Origin: Patiria pectinifera
Lineage: Eukaryota > Echinodermata > Asteroidea > Valvatida > Asterinidae
DNA: 64,000 bases
NCBI GenBank assembly: GCA_029964075.1
Contig: CM057140.1
Span: 5,350,643-5,414,642 of the forward strand
Direction: 5' to 3'
Notes under the pieces: model-generated
Database searches by the model: none
What the model was told of the DNA's origin: nothing
Seen by the model: the letters and a program-made list of their open reading frames with translations, nothing else
Program-made: the position numbers and the translations under genes
In this document: one piece after another, positions 45,487 to 54,721 of the stretch
Numbering within the stretch: position 1 is the stretch's first letter
How the letters are laid out: each line of letters starts with the position of its first letter

Positions 45487-48400
45487 ATGCGCACCTTTAG
45501 GGCATCCAGCACCTCAGACATTAAACGAGCAGCCTCTGCTGTAGAGAGCCATATGGCAGAGGTTGGAGTTACTGGCTCATCTGCATCAATAGACAGGAAT
45601 TTTTTATCCAAAGCTGTTGGCGAGTGTTTCTCCGTTACTGTTAAGTTTGCCAAAGAGACGGTAACCTGTCTTCTAGATCCTGGATCCCAAGTGACGACCG
45701 TTGGGGAGAGATTCTTCCAAGAGTGCTTAAAGCCAAAGGGGTTCCAGCTTCAGGGGATCCCGTCAACATTTTCCCTTGTCTCGGCTAGCGGTGCATCCAT
45801 ACCATATGTGGGTTGCTTTGAGACAGACGTTTCAGCGTTGGGCCACGTAATGAAGTCACGGGTGGTGTTAGTCATCCAGGAACGGTGCTCCACCCTGAGG
45901 AACTGGAAGGCGGCAAATGTACAGGGGATCCTGGGAATGAATGTCCTTTGCGATTGTTGGGAGTTCTTGGTCGGTGATCAAGGGTTGACGCATGTGGAGA
46001 AGATAACCTGGCCTTCGGGACAGGCTTGGCAGAGAGCTCTTCAGACGGTAGGGGAGAAAATGGAATTTGGCAGAGCGACTGGAGAGGTTGGGAAGGCGTA
46101 TTTAGTAACATCAGAGCAATACATTGCAGTGTCTGCAAGGCAAGGAGTCACAGTAGAGTGCAAGGGGCTTCCTGGTCCTGGAGGGGGAGCATATGATGCG
46201 GTCCTGGAACCATCCAAGAGTGGGGACATTCCGTACGGTGTTGTCGTACCGCCGTGCCTCGTACGGGTAGAGTCTGGGTCCTTCAGTGTCGCTTTGTACA
46301 ATGAGACTGAAGCAGACATGGCCATCCCAAAGTCCGCAGAGATCGGCACCTTGTACATTGGATCTATAGTGGAGAGTCACGATGGCAGCCAAACAACCAC
46401 TGAACCCCCTGTTGCAGGACTGGCTGGGATCAGTGTAACAGAAGGTCAAGGACCAGAGACTGGTGTGCCCCAGGTAGATGTTGGAGAAGGCCTTACTGCC
46501 GAGCAGGCATTGAGGGTGTCCACCTTGTTGGCCAAGCATCGAGACACGTTTTCTCACCATCCCCAGGACTTAGGATATACAGATACTGTGATGCACCTCA
46601 TTGATACAGGGTCCGCACACCCAATCCGTCAGCGACATCGACCACTTCCCCCGTCACAATATCAAACAGTGAGGGACCATATCCGAGGCCTGTTGGAGGA
46701 GGGGATTGTTCGTGAGAGTGCAAGTCCGTGGGCATCTCCGGTGGTGGTTGTCCAGAAAAAGGACAAGAGCATTCGCTTGTGTGTAGACTACCGGCAGTTA
46801 AACAAGCTGACCCATCGTGACTCCTTCCCGCTTCCTCGAATTGAGGAGTCGCTTCAAGCGCTTGGCGGTGCAACGTTTTTCAGTGTATTAGATCTGACGA
46901 GTGGTTACTATCAGGTGGCGGTGCACCCGGGGGACGTCGAGAAGACAGCCTTCACAGTGCCCTTTGGGTTATACGAGTACACGAGGCTACCCTTTGGGCT
47001 CTCCAATGCACCTGCCACCTTCCAGCGGCTCATGCAGCGATGTCTTGGGGATCTGTCCTTCGACTCTGTGCTGATCTACTTGGACGATATCATCGTTTAC
47101 TCGCCAGATTTCGAAACCCATATGGCTCACCTCGATAAGGTGTTCTCCAGGCTCCGTCAGCATGGACTGAAACTTAAACCGGTAAAGTGCCATCTTCTGC
47201 AATCAGAAGTTCAATATTTGGGCCATAGAGTATCCAGCAGTGGAGTTGCAGTAGACCCGGACAAGGTCAAGGTCGTTCAGGAGTGGCCGGAGCCAACCTC
47301 GGTGCGTGACCTTCGAGCCTTCCTGGGGTTTACAGGATTCTTCCGGCGATTTGTTCGTGGATATGCCACCATTGCTGCACCGTTGTTTGGATACCTAAAG
47401 GGCGACCAAGGGAAGAGTCACAAGAAGGGCAGAGGGGGAAACACATGCATCACACTTGATGGCGATGGTCGGGATGCCTTTCACAAACTCATCAACTGCC
47501 TCTCAACTGCACCTGTACTAGCCTATGCAGACTTCAGCAAACCCTTTCGGCTTGAAACCGACGCATCCGGTTCAGGCTTGGGAGCCATCCTATTTCAAGA
47601 TGACAGTGAGGGGCACCGTCATGTCATTGCTTATGCCTCCCGTGCCCTGCGGCCCTCTGAGCGCTCGGGTCGTTATAGCGCTTTCAAGCTTGAACTTCTA
47701 GCCATCAAGTGGGCCGTAGCAGAGGTGTTTAAGGACTACCTCCTCGGCCACAAGTGCACAATTGTGACCGACCACAACCCGCTCAAGTTCTTGGACACAG
47801 CCAATCTTGGATGCACCGAAATGAAATGGGTACAGCAGCTCAGCTCCTTCGACTATGAGATTGCTTACAGACCGGGGAGGAACAACCAAGCACCTGATGC
47901 CTTGTCACGAATGGAAGAGGACGGAGCAACGGATCAAAAGGGTCACCCTTTCTGCAACACGATGACTGTACCCGAACAGACTGTTACTGCATGTCTGGCG
48001 GGTCACTCTGCCGGTGTTGCACTCCCGATCTCCTTCTGTAATCAGGTTGAGGCGTGTCGCAACGGGGGCACGCCATGCTTGCCTGGGTACACAACAGCAC
48101 AGTTGAGAGCACTGCAGCAGGACGATCCGATATTGCAGCCAGTTATCAAGTACCTGAGACGGGCGTTACAGCCTACGCGGCAAGAGAGGGCTACCTGTAG
48201 TCATGAATCTCTGGTTCTCCTTCGTGATTGGAAGCGGCTTACCCTTGAGGATGGGCTCCTGTATAGACGGGTTACTTCTCCGTCCACTGGCGAGGTACAT
48301 CGCCAACTAGTACTTCCAAAGGCACTGCAAGCTGAAGCTCTGACTAAGTTCCATGATGAAGCAGGGCATTTTGGGCCTAAGCGGACCTACCATCTGCTTT

Positions 48401-49017
48401 GGTCGCATGTCTTCTGGCACAACATGAAGGAGGACATCAAACAATGGTGTCACAAGTGCAAACGCTGCGCCCTCAGCAAACCCCCAGTGCGGCGTACCCA
48501 ACCACCATTTGAGACGCTCTCTGCAACGGCCCCAATGGAGACCTTGGCAATGGATTTTACTGTCCTGGAACCCTCACAAGATGGTCACGAAAACGTGTTG
48601 GTTGTAACGGATGTTTTCACTAAGTTCGTCTGGGCCATCCCAACCAGGGACCAGAAGGCTTCCACCGTTGCACGAGCCCTAGTAAAGTACATCTTCCTTC
48701 CATTCGGCTGCCCCCTCAGGCTACATTCCGACTGCGGGCGGAATTTTGAATCTCGCATTGTCACCGAGCTATGCGAGATGTATGGGATCCATAAGGGGCA
48801 CACTACCCCTTACCATCCCGCTGGCAACGGACAATGCGAGCGCTTCAATAGGACGATGCACAATATGTTGGCGGCGCTCCCGGAGGGGAAGAAAGCAAGA
48901 TGGACAGACCACCTACAAACCTTGGTCTTTGCCTACAATGGTTCTGTGCATTCAACGACCGGAGTGGAGCCCTTCTTTTTGAAGTCGCCTCCAAGAGGAC
49001 AGCAGAAGCAGCTATGA
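45487..49017 (+). CDS. pol: Pol polyprotein (protease, RT, RNase H, integrase core), truncated at integrase C-terminus
   Basis: 1176 aa. Retropepsin motif LLDPGSQVTTVG near residue 62 (the D is kept; the next residue is P instead of T or S). RT: LCVDYRQLNKLT, FSVLDLTSGYYQ, LPFGLSNAPATFQ and the catalytic YLDD in VLIYLDDIIVYS. RNase H: ETDASGSGLGA, KLELLAIKWAV, VTDHNPLKFL. Integrase: H-H-C-C zinc finger ending HKCKRC, core Asp in LAMDFTV, LHSDCGRNF and the Glu in [10 protein letters not shown]. The frame ends soon after GVEPFFL where the usual FGRxPRLPVD stretch is missing. Two in-frame stops (45436, 45448) separate it from gag, so this copy starts at its own ATG or by reinitiation. Confidence 0.88.
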   Translation: MRTFRASSTSDIKRAASAVESHMAEVGVTGSSASIDRNFLSKAVGECFSVTVKFAKETVTCLLDPGSQVTTVGERFFQECLKPKGFQLQGIPSTFSLVSASGASIPYVGCFETDVSALGHVMKSRVVLVIQERCSTLRNWKAANVQGILGMNVLCDCWEFLVGDQGLTHVEKITWPSGQAWQRALQTVGEKMEFGRATGEVGKAYLVTSEQYIAVSARQGVTVECKGLPGPGGGAYDAVLEPSKSGDIPYGVVVPPCLVRVESGSFSVALYNETEADMAIPKSAEIGTLYIGSIVESHDGSQTTTEPPVAGLAGISVTEGQGPETGVPQVDVGEGLTAEQALRVSTLLAKHRDTFSHHPQDLGYTDTVMHLIDTGSAHPIRQRHRPLPPSQYQTVRDHIRGLLEEGIVRESASPWASPVVVVQKKDKSIRLCVDYRQLNKLTHRDSFPLPRIEESLQALGGATFFSVLDLTSGYYQVAVHPGDVEKTAFTVPFGLYEYTRLPFGLSNAPATFQRLMQRCLGDLSFDSVLIYLDDIIVYSPDFETHMAHLDKVFSRLRQHGLKLKPVKCHLLQSEVQYLGHRVSSSGVAVDPDKVKVVQEWPEPTSVRDLRAFLGFTGFFRRFVRGYATIAAPLFGYLKGDQGKSHKKGRGGNTCITLDGDGRDAFHKLINCLSTAPVLAYADFSKPFRLETDASGSGLGAILFQDDSEGHRHVIAYASRALRPSERSGRYSAFKLELLAIKWAVAEVFKDYLLGHKCTIVTDHNPLKFLDTANLGCTEMKWVQQLSSFDYEIAYRPGRNNQAPDALSRMEEDGATDQKGHPFCNTMTVPEQTVTACLAGHSAGVALPISFCNQVEACRNGGTPCLPGYTTAQLRALQQDDPILQPVIKYLRRALQPTRQERATCSHESLVLLRDWKRLTLEDGLLYRRVTSPSTGEVHRQLVLPKALQAEALTKFHDEAGHFGPKRTYHLLWSHVFWHNMKEDIKQWCHKCKRCALSKPPVRRTQPPFETLSATAPMETLAMDFTVLEPSQDGHENVLVVTDVFTKFVWAIPTRDQKASTVARALVKYIFLPFGCPLRLHSDCGRNFESRIVTELCEMYGIHKGHTTPYHPAGNGQCERFNRTMHNMLAALPEGKKARWTDHLQTLVFAYNGSVHSTTGVEPFFLKSPPRGQQKQL

Positions 49018-49499
49018 CCAGGAAGGCACTCCAGGCTCGGAAGGTCTTCGAGAAGCCTCTGGAGGTTGGACATTACGTCCTGATACGAAGCCGAGGGCAC
49101 CAGGGGCGTTGCAAGATAAAGGATTACTGGGAGGAAGAACCCTACATGGTCGTCCGGCGGCCATACCAAGATGGACCGGTTTATGTAGTTCGGAATAGGT
49201 CGGGCAGAGAGAAGGTTCTCCACCGCCAAGACCTTAAGCACTGCCCATTTCTCCCGGACGACGTGCAACAATCACCTGAGTCATCCTCGAGCGACTGTCG
49301 CAGTTCCTCTAATGATGACCCACCACGAGGCTATATCCTTCAGCGCCCGCCAGTCTATGACGCCATGGAGAGTGAAGACGCTGCGCAGGTGACAACAGAT
49401 GACCAGGGCTCCCCTGTTGCAACCACGGAGGAGCACTCGACTCGTCGATACCCAGTTCGTTCATCTAGAGGGAAGCCACCATGTCGTTTCTCCCCTTAG
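48978..49499 (+). pseudogene. Displaced integrase C-terminal domain
   Basis: In a different frame from pol: EVASKRTAEAAMTRKALQAR, GHYVLIRSRGHQGRCKIKDY and the WEEEPYMVV block belong to the gypsy integrase C-terminal (GPY/F-like) part. The junction near 48975 lies in a short T run, and about 60-70 residues usual between these parts are absent, so an internal deletion with frameshift is likely. Ends in an acidic/Ser-rich tail and TAG at 49497-49499. Confidence 0.75.
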
Positions 49500-49792
49500 C
49501 ATGTGCTCAGAGAATATAGTGTTTGAGTGGCTACTCTGGAGGACACTTGTTGGTGTTGTGTTATTGTAACTTTTCTGTATTATTATTCCATCTATTACTC
49601 GAGAGTGTTCCCGAGGATTACGGTGTTCAGTAGTTAATCTGGAGGACACTTATTTGTGTTGTGTTATTCTAACCTTCCTAGTTCGTTGTTGAAAATGCTG
49701 TGCATTTTTTAAAACAGTTCTCTCCCGACTCTATTTTGGGCGCTGTCTGGCCGCCGCCATCTTTGACCTGAGTCATCAGGGGCGATGACTCC

Positions 49793-49807
49793 AAGGCGGG
49801 GAAGAGA
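49793..49807 (+). promoter_or_regulatory. Polypurine tract (plus-strand primer)
   Basis: Purine-rich AAGGCGGGGAAGAGA directly before the 3' LTR start, in the expected place for plus-strand priming. Confidence 0.65.
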
Positions 49808-50957
49808 TGTAGGGGACCCAATGATATCCCTTTAATTTGTTGCATGTCCTTCATTGTCGTCCTTAGTTTTGTTCGTAACGATCTTTAATTTAGTACGTGT
49901 AGTTCATCACAAGTTTTAATCATTGAAAATGCGGGCCAAGGACCTTGAAATGTAGCAACATTTGTTTATTTTTGATCAATGTACTCTTTGTTGTAAATTT
50001 CCGAGGTTTGGCGGCCTGATATCAACTTTAGGTTTTTACGAAGGGTTTAGGCTGTACTACACGGGCACATAAATACCGCCCAAAACGCGGGTTTTGGCAC
50101 CGCCTGCCCGACTCTTTGCAGGTAATCATGTCCTTTCTTTTACTCTCATTTTTGTAGCGTAAAATTCATTATTTTGTGGAAACTTTTGAGGTCAGATGGC
50201 CTACTACCTTTACCGCAATTTATCATAGATTGGTTTAATAAGGATGGGGATAGCTTTTGTTGGATTGAAAATGTGGAATTTAGGTGAAGTTTGAGGTAGT
50301 GTAATGTTGGAACTTTAACGTGGATTTTTGACGTGTACATGTACGTGCGTTGTGACTGTGTAAAACATCACCTGGGTTAACGTGCAAGACTTACGAGATT
50401 TATTAGATTGTGGGATTAGATTTGGATTTTATGTGACATAGTAATTTAACTGTAACACCTTTACATGTGTGGGATTAAGTGTAGTTACCCTGGAAATTTA
50501 AATCGCTCGCTGTCAAGTTTAGTAGGCATGGCGGCCGTGTTGTATACTCGGGGAGGGTTTGTGTGTGTGTGCGGTGAGTGTGCGTGCGATCGTCGGTCAG
50601 CCAGCGCGCGGGGTTGACCTGTCTGCTTGCGTCCCTGACCCGTGTAGCCGGCGCTGCCTTCATGCCTATTCAGTTACATGTACAGTATGTTGTTTTCAAT
50701 TAAGTGAGGCCCAAATTGGCTTTTATTGTTTAATGTTTATTGTGTATGTTTATTGATAATGAATTATGTGTAACAAAATTAACAGACCGCCTGCCCGACT
50801 CTTTGCAGGTAGCCCCAGTCTCGGGGCCTGACTACACTATACTGGCAGAATAAACCCCCTGAGGGAAGAGAACTGAAGCCCTGTGCACACTCGTGAACCT
50901 GCGTGCCTAGCCCCCTCCTTCCTCTTCCCCCCTTACCACCGGCCCCGGTTTTCCACA
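49808..50957 (+). repeat. 3' LTR
   Basis: Starts TGTAGGGGACCCAATG, ends TTTTCCACA; carries one extra GT dinucleotide unit compared with the left LTR and the same internal pair of direct repeats. Confidence 0.93.
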
Positions 50958-50961
50958 TTTC

Positions 50962-51200
50962 GTATTAGTCGCTTCGTACCCTGTCTAACACTGGTGGTTA
51001 TGTTTTTCTGCCGGTTTCTTAGCCTGATGTGGGCCAGTTCGAATTTTGTGGCTTCTAAATATTCTTCTAGTGTTTCACTAGGGGATGATTTTGGTTGCCA
51101 TTTTGACGGTGGTTTGAAAGGATGGTTTTTGGAGCGTTTTTTTTTAAGCATAAAAACTGCAATTCTTAGTCTTCGATTGAAGGTATTTAGCGGGAGGAGG
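50962..51200 (-). pseudogene. Fragment resembling a Penelope-like reverse-transcriptase N-terminal region
   Basis: Minus-strand frame with KRSKNHPFKPPSKWQP, ETLEEYLEATKFELAHI and NITTSVRQGTKRLIRN, which recalls the NPFxxxSxWxP ... NLT region before the AADKG motif of Penelope-type elements; the AADKG part itself is missing. The Ty3/gypsy element inserted within or beside it. Family call is inference. Confidence 0.4.
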
Positions 51201-51230
51201 TATGAAGTTTAAAGGTATAGTCCATCATTT

Positions 51231-54200
51231 TAGTGGGGCGTCTTAGGGATATTTTGGTTCAGATTCTTCCAAAAGCACAGATGTCGACCATACCATACTA
51301 TTTTGATTTTTGACGGGCGCCAAGACAGGCGCCACACGGGGCCGCCATATTGGCAAAATCCAATATGGCCGCCAACCGGGTCAGATGTCAATTTAACTAA
51401 ATGAGCTAGAATCCTAAATAATACCACTTTTCAGGTATTTTCGGGGTCGAGCAATCTGGATCGGTTGTTATTTTAACGATTTAAGGCAAGACAAACGCCC
51501 AAGGGACCGCCATATTGGGAAAATCCAAAATGGCCGCCACATATATCACAGTTAAACAAATAACGAGCTAAAATCTTAAATTATACCACCTGGAACGGGT
51601 TTTCGGGGTCACAGAATCTGAATCTGATGTCATTTTAATAATTCGAGGCAAGACAGATGCCCCAGGGCCCGCCATATTAAAAAAAAAATAAAAAAAATGG
51701 CCGCCAACCAGGTTGGATTTACTCGCAGTTAAAACAATACAACTACAGGGGTTTTGGGGGGTTGAAATATCTGATTCTGATGTTATTTTAATTTTTTGAG
51801 GTCAAGTTTACCACTCAAGTCAAGTTTCTGGCGCGTCATTCCATATAAAAAAAAACCTTTCCTATTAGCTGTACATGTCGGCAAGTTTGACACATCTACA
51901 CATACCACAGAAACAATCTTATATCGGAGCGAGAAAATTGTCATTACTTATTGTAAGGATGTACAGGCGCGTGTGGTGTGTGCCCGCCATGCTGAGGATG
52001 GGTGGTGCTATCAACCAACGGTTGTTTCATTGTCTTCCACCCAAGATGTTGATCACAGATAACCGAGGCTCAGGGCAACCTCTCACTTGGTGAGATCCAG
52101 TGATATGCCCAAACCGTAAGTATCCATTTCTCGCATGGAACCCTGCAGTGAAGCGGGCTCATCAAGCTTGACCTCTCCGACACATCAACTCAAAAGCTAC
52201 CTGACTCCTACATGATCCAGCCTCCCCCAAATTGAACTCATGTCTTTGCACCCAGACTTGACAAACAAAGTTAGGCCATCCCTTGATGTGCAAGTTGACA
52301 AGGTCAAGAAAGAATGAGGCTTGGATGGCACATGTACCAGCTTACTGAAGCAACGCAGGCCTGCAGATGGTGACATCATCACCCGATCGGGACACAATTA
52401 AATCAGTGCTAGCAAACAAGTCAGCGAAGCCCCTTGCTGAAATTGGCATCTACGCCCTATTCCTACACAAGGCCACATCCTCATCTTCAATGTTCAAGCA
52501 CGTGATGGAAATGACGATGCAGAGCACTGAATTCTTCAATCCAGGCCAGACTGGCGTGTTTCGATCAGTCATTGTATGATATCATCAAGCTGCTAACAAA
52601 AGTCAATACAACAAATTTTGTTTAGTAGAAGACAAGTTGTACCTATGATGGACGTGCAGCGTGCTGCACATTGAAGACATTCATCAATGTGATAGGGGAG
52701 CACCTGCCTCACTCTGGGCATGGAGGATGGGAGGGCCACTGTCCTTTCTAAGGCTGAGGTCCTGACATTCGCTCACAGTCTGAACTCAATGAGCATCACA
52801 TCAGCCGCAGGAAGTACGCCCATTAAGTTTCTCTCACGTCACTTTACCTGGACAAGCAGACCGCCTAGTCAGAGCATTGTAAGAATGTAATGGGAATACC
52901 GGAGTAATTTGATATGCGACCCACTGAGCCTGAAGGATTGAGAGTCACTGCGATCACTTCCGAGATCATTTCAAGCTTGTTTTTGAGATCCTCCATCGGC
53001 CTATTGGAGCCCTGGTGGGCTTTGGAAGTGGTGAAAAGTACAGTGACACTAGTCTATAACATCTACTCCGATCTTGGTCCAACAAAGTCCTTGGCACCAC
53101 ACCTCTTCCAAAGCATAACATGGTGCGACACGACTTGCTTCGCCATGTCATGCAGAGCAAGGGGTGTGGTGCAGCTGCAGGTGTCAAAGGGCCAGACATC
53201 GCTTCTCCACTACTGGAAGTAGCTTGTCGGAGGCATCCCAGCTACCTGCCGTGCTGTTTGGACATATAAAGCAACCGCTACTGCAGGCCACCTCTGTCCA
53301 GCAGGAAATGCCTGACTTCATGGAGGCGGGGCTGGCACAAAGATGGCACCAGTACATTGCGATCACTATGGACCACACTCTCAATGATGCTTCAGTAGCA
53401 TGCGCCATTCTCTTGCACCGCGACTGTCTCATGCAAGGGAAGGTAGAAATGCAATCACACTGGGTTTCTATATGCATGTACCTATACAAATTATTGAGAA
53501 ATGTGCATAATTGGACGGTGGTGATGACCAGTACAGTATTCATTTCTGGCCGAGCATCATAGAGGGCGGGTCAAAACGTATAGGTGGTAATATCATCAAT
53601 AACTGGTTCATGTGCATATTGTAAATAAACAGCTCCATTCAAACACAAACAGCGGCATATAGCATTTTGTCTTTGCAGATATCATCTTCAAATATTTTAA
53701 TAAAAATAATTCAAACAGTAATCTTTATTGAAAAGTCTAATCCCTAATGACCTTTAAGGCAAATTGTGACCTACAATCTTTAATAAAGCAGCAATAGATT
53801 CAATTTCTCCAACCCTGAAAACCCCTGTAAAATGGTATTATTAATGGTTCTAGCTCGTTTAGTTTTAACCTGTGACTGACCACAATAAACTTGGCTATCG
53901 CCTATCGGCCATATTGGATTTTTTCCAATATGGCGGCCCCCTACCCATGATGGTCCGCTACCCACTGGTCAAGCTCAGGATCGTCCTCTTCCTCTCTTCT
54001 GAACCCAAGAAGGTGGTCTACGGGTAATCTTGGTTCCCGTCCGAAGAAGAGATAGTAGGGGGAGTAACCTGTTGAGGAGTGGGGTGTCGCGTTGTATGCG
54101 TAGATCAGCTCTGGGAGGTGTTCTGGCCATCTGCGCTTCTGGTCCGGGGGCAGCGTGCTTAAGCGATCGTGCATGGTACGATTAAAACGCTCGCACTGCC

Positions 54201-54721
54201 CATTTCCTTCGGGGTGGTAAGGCGTCGTTCGGCTCTTGGTGACCCCGTACATCTCACAGAGTTCCCTGGGGCATCCGTCTTGCATCAAATTATTGAAATA
54301 ACCTCAGATTCAGATTTTTTGACACCGAAAACCCCTCCAAAGTTGTATTACACATGATTCTAGCTAATTTAGTTTTTTAACAGCGGTGTGTGGCGGCCAT
54401 TTCGGATTTTGCCAATATGGCGGTCCCTTGGGCGTCTGTCTTACCGCAAATCATTAAAATAACATCAGATTCAGATTGCTCGACCCCGAAAATACCCGAA
54501 AAGTATCCTGAAAAAAGGTATTATTTATGATTCTAGCTCGTTTAGTTTGATTGACCTCTGACCCGGTTGGCGGTCATATTGGATTTTGCCAATTTGGCGG
54601 CCCCGTGGGCCGCCTGTCTTGGCGCCCGTCAAAAATAAAAATAGTATGGTATGGACGACATCTGTGCCGAATTTGCTGCTTTTGGAAGAATCTGAACCAA
54701 ACAGCCCCTATAACGCCCTAA
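51231..54721. mobile_element. Fold-back element with tandem-unit inverted arms, 3.5 kb
   Basis: Left end TTAGTGGGGCGTCTTAGGG and AGATTCTTCCAAAAGCA; right end is the inverse (TTTTGGAAGAATCTGAACC ... AACGCCCTAA). Each arm holds about four tandem units of about 130-160 bp with the CCGCCATATTGG...CCAATATGGCGG theme and TTTTCGGGGTC. The non-arm core (about 51850-53770) has only broken frames; one contains NPGQT followed further on by LHIE, weakly like a repeat-associated open frame seen in other invertebrates. No transposase identified. Confidence 0.65.
53941..54270 (-). pseudogene. Captured Ty3/gypsy integrase fragment inside the fold-back arm
   Basis: Minus-strand frame with [31 protein letters not shown] (the catalytic Glu region), [20 protein letters not shown] and a charged tail. 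It comes from a different gypsy lineage than the 42-kb element and retains exactly the stretch that element lacks. It replaces part of one repeat unit; the arm sequence resumes near 54271 (GTCTTGCATCAAATTATTG). Confidence 0.75.

Larger units (their letters stand above)
42082..50957 (+). mobile_element. Ty3/gypsy LTR retrotransposon, 8.9 kb
   Basis: Two long terminal repeats of 1148 and 1150 bp, TG...CA ended, flank gag and pol in the order protease, RT, RNase H, integrase, which defines Ty3/gypsy. Target-site duplication TTTC at 42078-42081 and 50958-50961. The LTRs differ by about three substitutions and one 2-bp microsatellite step by eye, so insertion is recent. A polypurine tract precedes the right LTR. 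No envelope-like frame. It lies between the two intact first exons of the receptor, on the opposite strand. Confidence 0.93.

Noticed and set aside
51850..53770. A host gene inside the 51-54 kb fold-back element
   Set aside because: Frames are short and broken; the weak NPGQT/LHIE resemblance is not enough to call a gene.
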